Of a stretch of DNA of 64,000 bases, positions 24,385 through 33,881 are shown piece after piece; the stretch's first letter is position 1, and every line of letters begins with the position of its first letter. The DNA lies in assembly GCF_032460525.1 (NCBI RefSeq), contig NZ_CP135963.1, positions 3,658,001 through 3,722,000 of the forward strand, read 5' to 3'. A program made the translations under genes and the position numbers. The DNA comes from Geodermatophilus sp. DSM 44513. Lineage in GTDB: Bacteria > Actinomycetota > Actinomycetes > Mycobacteriales > Geodermatophilaceae. The notes beneath the pieces were generated by a model. The model was not told where the DNA came from, did not search any database, and saw nothing but the letters and a program-made list of their open reading frames with translations.

Positions 24385-25783
24385 CGAGCGCGTCGGCCCG
24401 CATCAGCCGCCGGCCGGCCTCGGTGATCGACCCGGACAGCGACGGGTAGATCGCGAAGGTCTGCGCCAGGTCGCTGACCGTCAGCCCCTTGGTGACCGCC
24501 AGCGCGATCGGCAGCACCAGCTCGGAGGCCCCCGGGGCGACCACCACGCCGCCGACGACCACGCCGGTCGCCTGCCGGGCGAAGAGCTTGACGAACCCGT
24601 CGTGCAGGTCGGCCATCTTGGCCCGCGCGTTGGTGGCCAGCGGCAGCCGCACCACCTCGATGTCGGCACCCTCGGGCATGGTCTTCTCCTGCACCCCGAC
24701 GGTGGCGATCTCCGGGTGGGTGAAGACGTTGGCCGACACCGTCTTGAGCCGGATCGGGGTGACCGCCTCGCCGAGCGCGTGCCACATCGCGATCCGGCCC
24801 TGCATCGCAGCGACCGACGCCAGCTGGAACACCCCGGTGACGTCGCCGGCGGCGTACACCCCGGACACGCTGGTCCGCGAGACGCGGTCGACGACCACGT
24901 GCCCGGACGGCGAGAGCTCCACGCCGGTGCCCTCCAGGTTCAGCCCGGCGGTGTTGGGCACGGTGCCGACGGTCATCAGCGCGTGCGAGCCCTCGACGGT
25001 GCGCCCGTCGGTCAGCTCGACCACCACGCCCTTCTCGGTGCGCCGCACCCCGGCGGCGCGCCCGCGCTCCAGCCGGCCGCCGCGGGACTGGAAGACGTCC
25101 TCGAGCACCTCGGCGGCGTCGGGGTCCTCCCCGGGCAGCACCCGGTCGCGCGAGGACACCAGGGTGACCGGGACGCCGGCCTCCAGGTAGCCGGAGGCGA
25201 ACTCCGCGCCGGTCACCCCGGAGCCGACGACCACCAGGTGCTCGGGCATCTCGTCGATGTCGTAGACGTCGCGCCAGTCGAGGATCCGCTCGTGGTCGGG
25301 CTCGGCGCCGGGCAGCACGCGCGGGTCGGCGCCGGTGGCGACGAGGACGACGTCGCACTCCAGCGTCTCGGTGACCGTGCCCTCGGCGTCCAGCACCTCC
25401 ACCCGGTGCTCGGCCAGGCCGCGGCGCTCGTCGGAGAGCCGGCCCTGCCCGGCCACGACCCGCACGCCCTCGCTGACCAGCCGCGCCCGGACGTCGGCGG
25501 ACTGCGCCACCGCCAGGCCCTTGACCCGCTGGTTGACCGCGGCCAGGTCGATGCCGACGGTGGTCAGCTCCGAGCCGCGCACGCCGAGGGAGGTCGAGTC
25601 CCGGACGCTGCTCATCACGCCGGCCGAGGCGATGAAGGTCTTCGAGGGGACGCAGTCGGTGAGCACGCTGGCCCCGCCGATGCCGTCCCGCTCCACCACG
25701 GCGACCTGCGCACCGAGGGATGCGGCGACCAGCGCGGCCTCGTAGCCGGCCGGTCCGCCACCGATGATCACGATGCGGGTCAT
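24380..25783 (-). CDS. lpdA: Flavoprotein disulfide reductase-family NAD(P)H quinone reductase LpdA
   Basis: The 467-residue FAD/NAD(P) protein has the FAD-binding IIGGGPAGYEAALVA, the NAD-binding VVVGSGVTGAEFA, and the FAD motif GVYAAGDVTG. It is not a true lipoamide dehydrogenase. The redox disulfide CxxxxC is broken, with Ser39 in place of the first cysteine and only Cys44 kept (GGASVLTDCVPSK). The usual C-terminal HAHPTLSE is replaced by AIYPSLSG, so the catalytic His and Glu are gone. The M. tuberculosis orthologue Rv3303c is known to lack these residues and to reduce quinones. The ATG at 25783 is preceded by GAAGGG. The stop codon lies in the target duplication of the IS element, which left the frame intact. 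Confidence 0.9.
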   Translation of the reverse strand: MTRIVIIGGGPAGYEAALVAASLGAQVAVVERDGIGGASVLTDCVPSKTFIASAGVMSSVRDSTSLGVRGSELTTVGIDLAAVNQRVKGLAVAQSADVRARLVSEGVRVVAGQGRLSDERRGLAEHRVEVLDAEGTVTETLECDVVLVATGADPRVLPGAEPDHERILDWRDVYDIDEMPEHLVVVGSGVTGAEFASGYLEAGVPVTLVSSRDRVLPGEDPDAAEVLEDVFQSRGGRLERGRAAGVRRTEKGVVVELTDGRTVEGSHALMTVGTVPNTAGLNLEGTGVELSPSGHVVVDRVSRTSVSGVYAAGDVTGVFQLASVAAMQGRIAMWHALGEAVTPIRLKTVSANVFTHPEIATVGVQEKTMPEGADIEVVRLPLATNARAKMADLHDGFVKLFARQATGVVVGGVVVAPGASELVLPIALAVTKGLTVSDLAQTFAIYPSLSGSITEAGRRLMRADALA

Positions 25784-25884
25784 GGGAGCCCTTCAAGTGC
25801 GCTGGGGACACGTGCTGCCGCCATTGTCCCCGCCGGACAGGGCCGTGGTGCCGAACTCGCCGGGAGGGTCTCGCCACACCGCCG

Positions 25885-25890
25885 TAGGCT
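25885..25890 (+). promoter_or_regulatory. Probable leaderless -10 box of the cyclotransferase gene
   Basis: TAGGCT lies exactly 7 nt before the ATG at 25898, the canonical spacing for leaderless actinobacterial transcripts. The gene diverges from lpdA across 114 bp. Confidence 0.55.
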
Positions 25891-25897
25891 GGCCGGG

Positions 25898-26371
25898 ATG
25901 GGCCTCTACGCCGCCTACGGGTCGAACATGGACCCCGCCCAGATGCTCCGGCGCTGTCCCTCCTCCCCGCACACCGGCACCGGCTGGATCAACGGCTGGC
26001 GGCTGACCTTCGGGGGCGAGGAGCTGGGCTGGGAGGGTGCGCTGGCCACCCTCGTCCCGGACGACACCACCCCGGGCGAGGCGCTGTCCCCCGGCGTCTT
26101 CGTCGCCCTCTACGACCTCACCGAGGCCGACGAGCAGGCCCTGGACGCCTGGGAGGGCGCCGACTCCGGCCTGTACCGCAAGCTGCGCCTGCAGGTGCAC
26201 ACCCTGACCGGGGACCGGGTCGCCTACGTGTACGTGCTCGACGCCTTCGAGGGCGGGCTGCCGTCGGCGCGGTACCTGGGCGCGCTGGCCGACGCTGCTG
26301 AGGCCGCCGGCGCCCCCGACGACTACCTCGCCGAGCTCCGCACCCGGGAGTGCCGCTCCACCGGCGTCTGA
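25898..26371 (+). CDS. Gamma-glutamylcyclotransferase-fold protein (Rv3304-like)
   Basis: The 157-residue protein has the hallmark N-terminal substrate loop LYAAYGSNMDP and a conserved acidic catalytic region near DAWEGADSGLYRK, where Glu of WEG would be the general acid/base. These small enzymes release 5-oxoproline from gamma-glutamyl compounds, but actual substrates vary widely within the fold. It diverges from lpdA as Rv3304 does from Rv3303c, by my recollection. The protein is cytoplasmic with no signal peptide. Downstream lies a short C-rich tract with three tandem TCCCCGCCC units, then the first 70-bp palindrome. Confidence 0.85.
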   Translation: MGLYAAYGSNMDPAQMLRRCPSSPHTGTGWINGWRLTFGGEELGWEGALATLVPDDTTPGEALSPGVFVALYDLTEADEQALDAWEGADSGLYRKLRLQVHTLTGDRVAYVYVLDAFEGGLPSARYLGALADAAEAAGAPDDYLAELRTRECRSTGV

Positions 26372-26403
26372 GCCGCCCCCTCCCCGCCCTCCCCGCCCTC
26401 CCC

Positions 26404-26473
26404 GCGATCATGGACGTCGGGAAGCGACACGCCGCGCCGAGCCCGCGTGTCGCTTCCCGGACCTCATGATCGC
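26404..26473. repeat. 70-bp palindromic element, copy 1
   Basis: The outer arms GCGATCATG and CATGATCGC pair perfectly (9 bp). The inner arms GGGAAGCGACACGC and GCGTGTCGCTTCCC pair perfectly (14 bp) around a 12-nt loop, with a 6-nt unpaired stretch on each side in between. The TGA stop of the DUF559 gene lies within the right outer arm. A closely similar copy lies on the other side of that gene at 27460-27529. Confidence 0.85.
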
Positions 26474-27378
26474 CAGGTGCCGGGGCGCAGGCCGAGGGCG
26501 CGGGCGGTGACCGCCAGCATCCGTCGGTGCTCGCGGTAGACGTCGGCGCCGGTGAAGTGCAGCAGCGTCCAGCGGTGTTCCGTCAGCCAGTTGTGCCAGT
26601 GCCGGTGCCGGTCGGCGCGCAGCTGCTGCGGCGTCATGTGCGCCTCCTGGCCGTCGAACTCCGCGCCGACCCGTTCCGTGCGCCAGCCGACGTCCAACCA
26701 CCGGGCGCGACCGCCGGCTGCCACCTCGACCTGCAGGTCCGGAGCCGGGAAACCGGCGGCGAGGAACCGCCAGCGCATCCGGGACTCCATCGGGGAGTCG
26801 ACCCGCGGATCGGCGTGCGGCACCAGCCACCGCAGCCGGACGACCTGCCGCAGTCCGGCCTGCAGGTCCGCCGCCGCGGCGAGGCCGGCCCGGGTACAGG
26901 CGCCGGACCGGAGTGCGGCGTCCAGCGTGGCCAGCCCGTCGATGGCGGGGGTCAGCCGCACCACGTCGCACGCCGTCCGGGCGGCCGGCGTGCACCAGAC
27001 ACCGTCGACCAGCACGGCGTCCTGCGTGCCGAGGGACGACGGGTGGACCTGGATCCCCGGCCGCCGGCGGTTGCCCAGCTCGGGCGGCCCGAGGAAGTGC
27101 AGCGTCTCCGGGCCCAGGACGTCGAAGCCCCACAGGGCGGCCGCCGTCGAGTGGCACGCGACCAGGTCGCCGCCGACCGCGAGCGCCGCGGCGCGCACCA
27201 GCAGGGCGGGCGTGTCCGGGACCTCGCCGTCGACGAGCACCCCGCGGAAGCGGCTGCGGCGCCAGCGGCCGCTGCGGACGAGCGCGCGGAGCTCGGTGTC
27301 GCCGCAGTGGTCGAGGGCCTGGGCGGTCGTGAACACCCCGCCCTGGGCGGCGATCGTGCGGTAGAGGGCGACGTCCAC
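26464..27378 (-). CDS. AbiEi-like / DUF559 endonuclease-fold protein
   Basis: The 304-residue protein has an N-terminal winged-helix segment of the AbiEi antitoxin type (GGVFTTAQALDHCG, then RSGRWRRSRFRGVLV). The middle has the family phrase PAARTACDVVRL. The C-terminal domain resembles DUF559/Vsr-like PD-(D/E)XK nucleases, with WLDVGWRTERVGAEFDGQEAH carrying the candidate acidic residues, and WTLLHFTGADV near the end. Such stand-alone genes are frequent in actinobacteria, and neither toxin partner nor activity is established. No toxin gene is adjacent. It is flanked on both sides by the same 70-bp palindrome, one of which contains its stop codon, suggesting the gene and palindromes move or are maintained together. 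The start is a GTG at 27376-27378. Confidence 0.78.
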   Translation of the reverse strand: MDVALYRTIAAQGGVFTTAQALDHCGDTELRALVRSGRWRRSRFRGVLVDGEVPDTPALLVRAAALAVGGDLVACHSTAAALWGFDVLGPETLHFLGPPELGNRRRPGIQVHPSSLGTQDAVLVDGVWCTPAARTACDVVRLTPAIDGLATLDAALRSGACTRAGLAAAADLQAGLRQVVRLRWLVPHADPRVDSPMESRMRWRFLAAGFPAPDLQVEVAAGGRARWLDVGWRTERVGAEFDGQEAHMTPQQLRADRHRHWHNWLTEHRWTLLHFTGADVYREHRRMLAVTARALGLRPGTWRS

Positions 27379-27459
27379 ACCCGGCAGCGTCGGACCCGAC
27401 CTAGGAGGAGCGGAGCCAGCGGCCGGTTCTGTGGATCACCGCGGTCCTGTGGACGCCCG

Positions 27460-27529
27460 ACGATCACGGGCTGCGGGAAGCGACACGCCGCGCCGGCCCG
27501 GCGTGTCGTGTCCCGGGCGCCATGATCGC
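27460..27529. repeat. 70-bp palindromic element, copy 2
   Basis: This copy has inner arms GGGAAGCGACACGCC and GGCGTGTCGTGTCCC (13 of 15 pairs) and outer arms CGATCACG and CATGATCG (7 of 8 pairs). It is similar to copy 1 along its whole length. It lies between the DUF559 gene start and the end of the metX-like gene, so it could also form the transcript end of the latter. Confidence 0.82.
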
Positions 27530-27543
27530 GGCCGAGAGGAGGG

Positions 27544-28593
27544 TCAGGTCGACAGCAGGCCCCGCAGCGCGTCGTCCACCTGCTCGAGGTAGGCCGGGGT
27601 CAGCCCGAACAGGGAGGCGTGGCCGTGCACGTCCTCGATGACCCGCAGCTCGCTGCCGGGGATCAGCGCCTGCTCGGCGGCGCAGTCCTCGGGCGGGAAG
27701 AACCGGTCGGTGCTGATCGGCATGACCAGGGTCTTCGCCGTGATCCGGCCCAGGGCCGCGGCGAGGTCCCCGCCGGTGTGCCGGCTGACGTCGCCGTGCT
27801 GCCACTTCCACGCCTGGGTGAGCAGGTCCCCGGCGTCCATCGGGGCGAAGTAGGCCTCCAGGAAGCCGATCACGAAGTCCTCCGGCGAGCTGAACCCCAG
27901 CGCCCGCCAGTGCTCCCCGGTCCAGAAGTCGTTGGACAGCACGTACAGCGCGAACAGCCCTGCGTGCCGCTGCAGCCCGCCGCGGACGTCCTCGCTGTCG
28001 CGGTACCAGCCGCCGGCGTACCCGGGGTCGGAGGTGAGCGCGTCGACCAGTGTCTGGGTGAACAGGACGCAGTGCTGGTAGCTGCGGGCGGTGCCGGCCA
28101 GCGGCGCGGCCCGCTTCACCCGGTCCGGGAACCGCACGGCCCACTCGTAGGTCTGCTGGGCGCCCATCGACCCGCCGAACACCAGCGCCAGCTCCTCCAC
28201 GCCGAGCACCTCGCGCAGCAGCCGTTCCTGGGCCACGACGTCGTCCCCGATGCGCACCCGCGGGAAGCGGGCCCGCCCGTAGGGCCCGGCGGTGTTGTGC
28301 GGCGAGCTGCCGAGCCCGCTGCCGAGCTGGTTGACCAGGACGACGAAGTGCTCTGCCGGGTCGATCGCCCGGCCCGGGCCGACGTAGGTGTCCCGCATGA
28401 CCGAGTGGTTGCCGGAGTACCAGCTGGTGACCAGCACCGCGTTGTCCTTCGCCGCGTTCAGCGTGCCCAGCGTCTGGTAGGCCAGCTGGCAGCCGCGGAG
28501 CGTGGCGCCCTCCTCCAGCGGGAGGTCGCCGAGGTCGGCGACCTGGAAGTCGCCGTGGACCGCGGCGGAGTAGTACGGGTTCTCGATCGGCAC
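27544..28593 (-). CDS. MetX-like alpha/beta hydrolase
   Basis: The 349-residue alpha/beta-hydrolase is related to homoserine O-acetyltransferase (MetX). The nucleophile elbow is GGSMGAQQ, the acid lies in PISTDRFFPPEDC, and the His in DVHGHASLFG. True MetX enzymes have GGSLGGMQ and an extended lid; here the elbow departs from that and the context is not methionine synthesis. It is therefore best treated as a MetX-family hydrolase or acyltransferase of unknown substrate. It has no signal peptide. It is 76 nt downstream of meaB on the same strand and may be cotranscribed. The start is a GTG at 28591-28593. Confidence 0.85.
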   Translation of the reverse strand: MPIENPYYSAAVHGDFQVADLGDLPLEEGATLRGCQLAYQTLGTLNAAKDNAVLVTSWYSGNHSVMRDTYVGPGRAIDPAEHFVVLVNQLGSGLGSSPHNTAGPYGRARFPRVRIGDDVVAQERLLREVLGVEELALVFGGSMGAQQTYEWAVRFPDRVKRAAPLAGTARSYQHCVLFTQTLVDALTSDPGYAGGWYRDSEDVRGGLQRHAGLFALYVLSNDFWTGEHWRALGFSSPEDFVIGFLEAYFAPMDAGDLLTQAWKWQHGDVSRHTGGDLAAALGRITAKTLVMPISTDRFFPPEDCAAEQALIPGSELRVIEDVHGHASLFGLTPAYLEQVDDALRGLLST

Positions 28594-28669
28594 GGGTCGG
28601 CCTCGTCTCGGCGGCGGGAGCGGACCGCGGGCACGGCCCCGCCCGGACGCTAGCGAGCCGTGACGGCCC

Positions 28670-29665
28670 TCACACCTCGGGTGCGGCGAGGAAGGTCTCC
28701 AGCAGCTGCCGGGCGGCCAGCGCGGGGGTCAGCTCGCCGGCCAGCACCGCCTTCTCCAGCTCCGGTGCGGCGGCCCGCACGCCGGGGTGCGCGCGCAGCC
28801 GGTGCTCCAGCCCGTCGCGCACCAGCTGCCGGGTCCAGCGCACCTGCTGCGAGCGTCGCCGCTCCTCGAACGCCCCGGACGCGCGCGCCCGCTCCTGGTG
28901 CTCGACCAGCTTGGCCCACACCTCGTCCAGGCCCTGGCCGGTGAGCCCGGCGCAGGTGAGCACCGGGACGTCCCACTCCTCGTCGTGCCCGCGCAGCATC
29001 CGGATCGCCCCCGCCAGCTCGCGGGCGGCCTTGCGGGCGGGCATCGCCTGGTCCCCGTCGGCCTTGTTCACCGCGATCACGTCGGCGATCTCCAGGATGC
29101 CGCGCTTGATGCCCTGCAGCTGGTCACCGGTGCGGGCCAGCGTCAGGAACAGGAAGGAGTCGACCATCTCCGCGACGGTGGTCTCCGACTGCCCGACGCC
29201 CACGGTCTCCACCAGGACGACGTCGTGGCCGGCCGCCTCGACGACGACCATCGACTCCCGGGTGGCCTGGGCGACCCCGCCGAGCGTGCCCGACGTCGGG
29301 GAGGGCCGGACGAACGCCGCCGGGTCGACGGCCAGCCGCGCCATGCGCGTCTTGTCCCCCAGGATCGACCCGCCCGAGCGCGCCGACGACGGGTCGACGG
29401 CGAGGACGGCGACCCGCGACCCGGCCGCCGTCAGCGTCACCCCGAGCTGGTCGATGAACGTCGACTTGCCCACCCCGGGCACGCCGCTGATCCCCACCCG
29501 CCGGGCGCCGCCGGTGTGCGGCAGCAGCTCGACCAGCAGCTCCTGAGCCCGCTCCCGGTGGTCGGCCCGCCGCGACTCGACCAGCGTGATGGCGCGCGCC
29601 ACCGCCCGCCGGTCCCCGGCGAGCACCCTCTCGGCCAGAGCTGGGACGTCGGTCTCCCGACCCAT
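28670..29665 (-). CDS. meaB: Methylmalonyl-CoA mutase-associated GTPase MeaB
   Basis: MeaB is a G3E-family GTPase that protects and reloads the adenosylcobalamin of methylmalonyl-CoA mutase. The 331-residue protein has Walker A GVPGVGKST, the DPSSARSGGSILGDKTRM segment typical of the family, VETVGVGQSE, and the base-specificity NKAD. The C-terminal helices fit the dimerisation arm. Its ATG overlaps the mutB stop by one base (TGATG). The very long open frame that continues upstream is the wrong frame over mutB and rejoins mutA only by chance. Confidence 0.95.
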   Translation of the reverse strand: MGRETDVPALAERVLAGDRRAVARAITLVESRRADHRERAQELLVELLPHTGGARRVGISGVPGVGKSTFIDQLGVTLTAAGSRVAVLAVDPSSARSGGSILGDKTRMARLAVDPAAFVRPSPTSGTLGGVAQATRESMVVVEAAGHDVVLVETVGVGQSETTVAEMVDSFLFLTLARTGDQLQGIKRGILEIADVIAVNKADGDQAMPARKAARELAGAIRMLRGHDEEWDVPVLTCAGLTGQGLDEVWAKLVEHQERARASGAFEERRRSQQVRWTRQLVRDGLEHRLRAHPGVRAAAPELEKAVLAGELTPALAARQLLETFLAAPEV

Positions 29666-31887
29666 CAGTGCCCGAGCTGGGCGGACAGCGTGCGCAGCAG
29701 CTCCTGCGCCGCCTCGGCGATGACCGTGCCGGGCGGGAACACCGCGGCGGCACCCATCTCGCGCAGCGTCGGGACGTCGTCGGGCGGGATCACCCCGCCG
29801 ACCACGATGAGCACGTCGTCGGCGCCCAGGTCGGCCAGCGCCTGCTTGAGCGCCGGCACCAGCGTCAGGTGCCCGGCGGCCAGCGAGGAGACGCCGACGA
29901 CGTGCACGTCGGCCTCCACCGCCTGCCGGGCGACCTCCTCCGGCGTCTGGAACAGCGGGCCGACGTCGACGTCGAAGCCGAGGTCGGCGAAGGCGGTCGC
30001 GATGACCTTCTGCCCGCGGTCGTGGCCGTCCTGGCCCATCTTGGCGACCAGGATGCGCGGGCGGCGTCCCTCGGACTCGGCGAACGCCTCGGCCATCCGC
30101 CGGGTCTCCTCCATCGGGCCGGAGGCCCCGGCCTCCTGTCGGTACACCCCGGAGATGGTGCGCACCTGGCCGGCGTGCCGCCCGTAGACCTCCTCCAGCG
30201 CGTCGGAGATCTCCCCGACGGTCGCCCGGGCGCGCGCCGCGTCCACGGCCAGCTTCAGCAGGTTGGCGTCCAGCTCCCGGCCGCGGCGTCCCTCGGCGGC
30301 GGCGCGGGCGGCGTCGGTGAGCCGGCGCAGCGCGTCGGCCACAGCGGCGGCGTCCCGGGAGGACCGCAGCTCGGCCAGCTTGGCCTTCTGCTGGGCGAGC
30401 ACGTCGGCGTTGTCGACCCGCAGCACCTCGATCGCCTCGTCGGCCTCCACCCGGTACTTGTTGACGCCGATCACCGGCTGGCGGCCGGAGTCGATGCGCG
30501 CCTGGGTGCGGGCGGCGGCCTCCTCGATGCGCAGCTTCGGGATGCCGTCGTCGATGGCCTGCGCCATGCCGCCGTGCTCGGCGACCTCCTCGATGTGCGC
30601 CCAGGCGCGCCGGGCCAGGTCGTAGGTCAGCCTCTCCACGTAGGCCGAGCCGCCCCACGGGTCGATGACCCGCGTCGTCCCGGACTCCTGCTGCAGCAGC
30701 AGCTGGGTGTTGCGGGCGATCCGCGCGGAGAAGTCCGTGGGCAGGGCCAGCGCCTCGTCCAGGGCGTTGGTGTGCAGCGACTGGGTGTGCCCCTGGGTGG
30801 CGGCCATGGCCTCCAGGCAGGTGCGGACGACGTTGTTGTAGACGTCCTGCGCGGTCAGCGACCAGCCCGAGGTCTGCGAGTGGGTGCGCAGCGCCAGCGA
30901 CTTCGGGTTCTGCCCCCCGGCCTCCTTGACCAGCCGGGCCCACAGCAGCCGCCCGGCGCGCAGCTTGGCGACCTCCATGAAGAAGTTCATGCCGATCGCC
31001 CAGAAGAAGGACAGCCGCGGCGCGAACCCGTCGACGTCGATCCCGGCGTCCTTGCCCGCCGCCAGGTACTCCACGCCGTCGGCCAGCGTGTAGGCCAGCT
31101 CCAGGTCCGCCGTCGCCCCGGCCTCCTGGATGTGGTAGCCGGAGATGGAGATCGAGTTGAACCGCGGCATCTGCTGGGAGGTGAACGCGAAGATGTCGCT
31201 GATGATCTGCATCGAGGGCTTGGGCGGGTAGATGTAGGTGTTGCGGACCATGAACTCCTTGAGGATGTCGTTCTGGATGGTCCCGGTGAGTTGCTCCGGG
31301 GCCACCCCCTGCTCCTCCGCGGCCAGCACGTACAGCGCGAGCACCGGCAGGACGGCGCCGTTCATGGTCATCGACACGCTCATCCGGTCCAGCGGGATGC
31401 CGTCGAACAGCTGCCGCATGTCCAGGATTGAGTCGATCGCCACCCCGGCCATCCCGACGTCGCCCACCACCCGCGGGTGGTCGGAGTCGTAGCCGCGGTG
31501 GGTGGGCAGGTCGAAGGCCACCGACAGGCCCTTCTGCCCGGCGGCCAGGTTGCGCCGGTAGAAGGCGTTGGACTCCGTGGCGGTGGAGAAGCCGGCGTAC
31601 TGGCGGACCGTCCACGGCTGGGTGGTGTACATCGTCGGGTAGGGCCCGCGCAGGTACGGCGGGGCGCCCGGGTAGGTCTCCAGGAAGTCCAGCCCGCGCA
31701 GGTCCGCCGGGGTGTACAGCGGCGGGACGGCGATGCCCTCGGGGGTCTCCCAGGTCGCCTCCTCCACGCCGCGGCCGCTGGTCTCCTTGAACGCCTTGGC
31801 CCAGTCGTCGGCCGACGCCGTGGCCGCGGGGCGGCCCAGCTCGGCCGTGCCCCAGTCGATGGAGCCGAAGTCGGGGATGCCGCTCAT
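29665..31887 (-). CDS. mutB: Methylmalonyl-CoA mutase large (catalytic) subunit
   Basis: MutB with MutA and adenosylcobalamin interconverts methylmalonyl-CoA and succinyl-CoA. The 740-residue subunit has the TIM-barrel catalytic domain with [32 protein letters not shown] and [11 protein letters not shown]. The C-terminal cobalamin domain has the base-off motif MGQDGHDRG (DxHxxG), then SSLAAGH and [10 protein letters not shown]. It starts at the ATG 31885-31887, overlapping the mutA stop as ATGA, and is coupled to meaB downstream. It would accept methylmalonyl-CoA made by the AccA3-AccD5-AccE5 complex elsewhere in the window, after epimerisation by an enzyme not seen here. Confidence 0.96.
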   Translation of the reverse strand: MSGIPDFGSIDWGTAELGRPAATASADDWAKAFKETSGRGVEEATWETPEGIAVPPLYTPADLRGLDFLETYPGAPPYLRGPYPTMYTTQPWTVRQYAGFSTATESNAFYRRNLAAGQKGLSVAFDLPTHRGYDSDHPRVVGDVGMAGVAIDSILDMRQLFDGIPLDRMSVSMTMNGAVLPVLALYVLAAEEQGVAPEQLTGTIQNDILKEFMVRNTYIYPPKPSMQIISDIFAFTSQQMPRFNSISISGYHIQEAGATADLELAYTLADGVEYLAAGKDAGIDVDGFAPRLSFFWAIGMNFFMEVAKLRAGRLLWARLVKEAGGQNPKSLALRTHSQTSGWSLTAQDVYNNVVRTCLEAMAATQGHTQSLHTNALDEALALPTDFSARIARNTQLLLQQESGTTRVIDPWGGSAYVERLTYDLARRAWAHIEEVAEHGGMAQAIDDGIPKLRIEEAAARTQARIDSGRQPVIGVNKYRVEADEAIEVLRVDNADVLAQQKAKLAELRSSRDAAAVADALRRLTDAARAAAEGRRGRELDANLLKLAVDAARARATVGEISDALEEVYGRHAGQVRTISGVYRQEAGASGPMEETRRMAEAFAESEGRRPRILVAKMGQDGHDRGQKVIATAFADLGFDVDVGPLFQTPEEVARQAVEADVHVVGVSSLAAGHLTLVPALKQALADLGADDVLIVVGGVIPPDDVPTLREMGAAAVFPPGTVIAEAAQELLRTLSAQLGH

Positions 31888-33844
31888 GCCGGGACCTCCT
31901 GGGTGCCGTTCGCGGGCGAGGGGCTGGTGCCGAGCTGCTGGTGGACCTGCTGCAGGACGTCGAGTGCGTCGCACCCGGCGTACACGTACCCGTCGACGCC
32001 GTCGACCTGCAGCGACGGCTTGCCGGCCAGCCACACGCTGGTGGCCCCGGCGGCGCGCAGCTCCGCGGCCAGCGCGGCCGCGGAGTCGGCGTAGTCCCGG
32101 TCGGTGCCGCAGATGCAGGCGACCGTCGTCCCGGCGTCGGCGAGGCCGGAGGTGCCGTCCCCGGACGGCGTCGCGATGCCGCCGGCCTGGAACAGGTTGC
32201 TGGCGAAGGAGGCCCGCGCGGTGTGCCGGGCGACCGACCCGATGGTCGCCAGGTACACCTGCGGCCGGGTCGGGGCGGCGTCGGCGCGGTCGCGCAGGTC
32301 CTCGAAGGCCTGCGCGGCCCGCACGCGGGGCAGCCCGCCGGTGGGGCGCAGGTCCGCGGCCGGCTGCCGCGCGGGCAGCTTCTCGGCGAGGTTCGGGAAC
32401 TCGCTGACGCCGGTGATCGCGTCGGTGCGGTGCGCCAGCCGCTCGGTGCGGGCGTCCCAGGCGGCGGCGATGCGGTCGCCCACCAGGCCGGAGTCCAGCG
32501 CGGCGGCCAGCCCGCCGGCCCGCTCGATCTCGGTGAACCAGTCCCACGCCGCCGCGCCAGGGCGTCGGTGAGCGACTCGACGTACCAGGAGCCGCCGCCC
32601 GGGTCGAGCACGCGGGCCAGGTGCGCCTCCTCGACCAGCAGGTTCTGGGTGTTGCGGGCGATCCGGCGGGAGAAGGCGTCGGGCAGGCCGGCCGCGGCGT
32701 CGAAGGGCTGGACCGTGACGACGTCCGCGCCGCCCACGCCCGCGGCGAAGCAGGCCACCGTCGTCCGCAGCATGTTGACCCACGGGTCGCGCCGCGTGGT
32801 CATCACCGACGAGGTGACCGCGTGCTGCCGCTGGCCGCGGGCCTCCGGCGAGGCGCCGCCGACCTCCCCCACCCGGTCCCACAGCCGGCGCGCGGCGCGC
32901 AGCCCGGCGATGGTCGTGAACTGGTCGGCGCTCGCGGCGTAGCGGAACTCCAGCTGGGCGAACGCCTCGTCCAGGCCGAGCCCGCCGTCGGTGAGCGCCC
33001 GCAGGTAGGCCACGCCGGCGGCCAGCGAGCAGCCGAGTTCCTCCACCGCGGAGGCCCCGGCGTCTGAGAAGACCGTGCCGTCGACGACGACGGTGCGCCA
33101 CCCGGCCGGCGCGCGGCGGGCCATGCCCGCCAGCCCGGTGAGGTCCTGCGCCTGCCCCGAGGCGGCGTGCACGCCGAGCGGGTCCAGGCCCAGCGACCCG
33201 CCGGCCGCGAGGTCGGTGCGCCCGTCCACCAGGGCGAGCAGCGCCTCGGCGGCCGCCACCCCGCCGGAGACCGCCACGGGCGCCAGGTCCAGGTACACGT
33301 CGGCGAGGACCTCGCCCAGCGCGTCGGCCGGGACCGCCCCCTCCCCCACCTCCAGCCACAGCGAGGTGACGCCGTTCTCCAGGTCGGCGGCGATCGCCTC
33401 CCGGGTCAGCCCGACGTCGGGGTGGGCGTGCCGCTGCCGGATGTCCCAGCTGCCCGACGCCCCGCCCACCGCGCCCCCGGCGGCGGAGACGGCGCCCGAC
33501 CCGGCCGGGCCGACCGCGGGGCGGGCGCCGCGGACGAAGGGGGTCAGGCCCGGGACGCCGACCGCGGTGGGCAGGTCCCCGGCGTCCTCGGCGGTGTAGA
33601 GCGGGGCCACGCTGACGCCGGTGGCCACCGGCACCCGCAGCGCGTCCTCCACCGGGTCGGGCAGGTCCTCCCGGCCGGCCTTGCGCAGCACCGCGGCCAC
33701 CATCTCCCGCCACCGCTCGCGGGTGGCGGGCGGGTAGTCGGCGGCGAGGCGGAGGTCGTCGGGGACCTCGTGCTCGACGGGCGCCCCTCCCCCGCCTGGC
33801 ACCGCGTCGCCGGGTGTGGCGGTCTGGTGGTCGGTGGCACTCAT
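31884..33844 (-). pseudogene. mutA: Methylmalonyl-CoA mutase small subunit, broken by a one-base frameshift
   Basis: The gene reads well in one frame from the ATG 33842-33844 (MSATDHQTAT) to about residue 430 ([11 protein letters not shown]). It then continues in another frame ([18 protein letters not shown]) to the stop at 31884, overlapping mutB as ATGA. The break is at about 32550-32556. On the coding strand the sequence reads CTGGCGCGGCGGCGTGG; one extra G in the GC run would restore a protein of about 653 residues with normal small-subunit length and motifs. Everything else is intact, including the ribosome binding site (GGGAG) and coupling to mutB. It may be a real mutation or a base-call error in a GC-rich run. 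Confidence 0.9.
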
Positions 33845-33881
33845 CGGCGCACTCCCGGGTCGTCGGTGTCGGGGTCAGTCT

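Noticed and set aside
24380..25783. Dihydrolipoamide dehydrogenase
   Set aside because: One redox cysteine and the C-terminal His/Glu pair are missing.
26464..27378. A complete type IV toxin-antitoxin pair
   Set aside because: Only the AbiEi-like protein is present; no AbiEii-type toxin gene is adjacent.
27544..28593. A true homoserine O-acetyltransferase MetX
   Set aside because: The nucleophile elbow is GGSMGAQQ and not GGSLGGMQ, and no methionine genes are near, so only family membership is claimed.
28670..33844. One continuous open frame of 1724 codons
   Set aside because: It joins the meaB frame, a wrong frame across mutB, and the first part of mutA. The middle has Arg/Pro/Ala-rich shadow sequence, while mutB in another frame has all its motifs.
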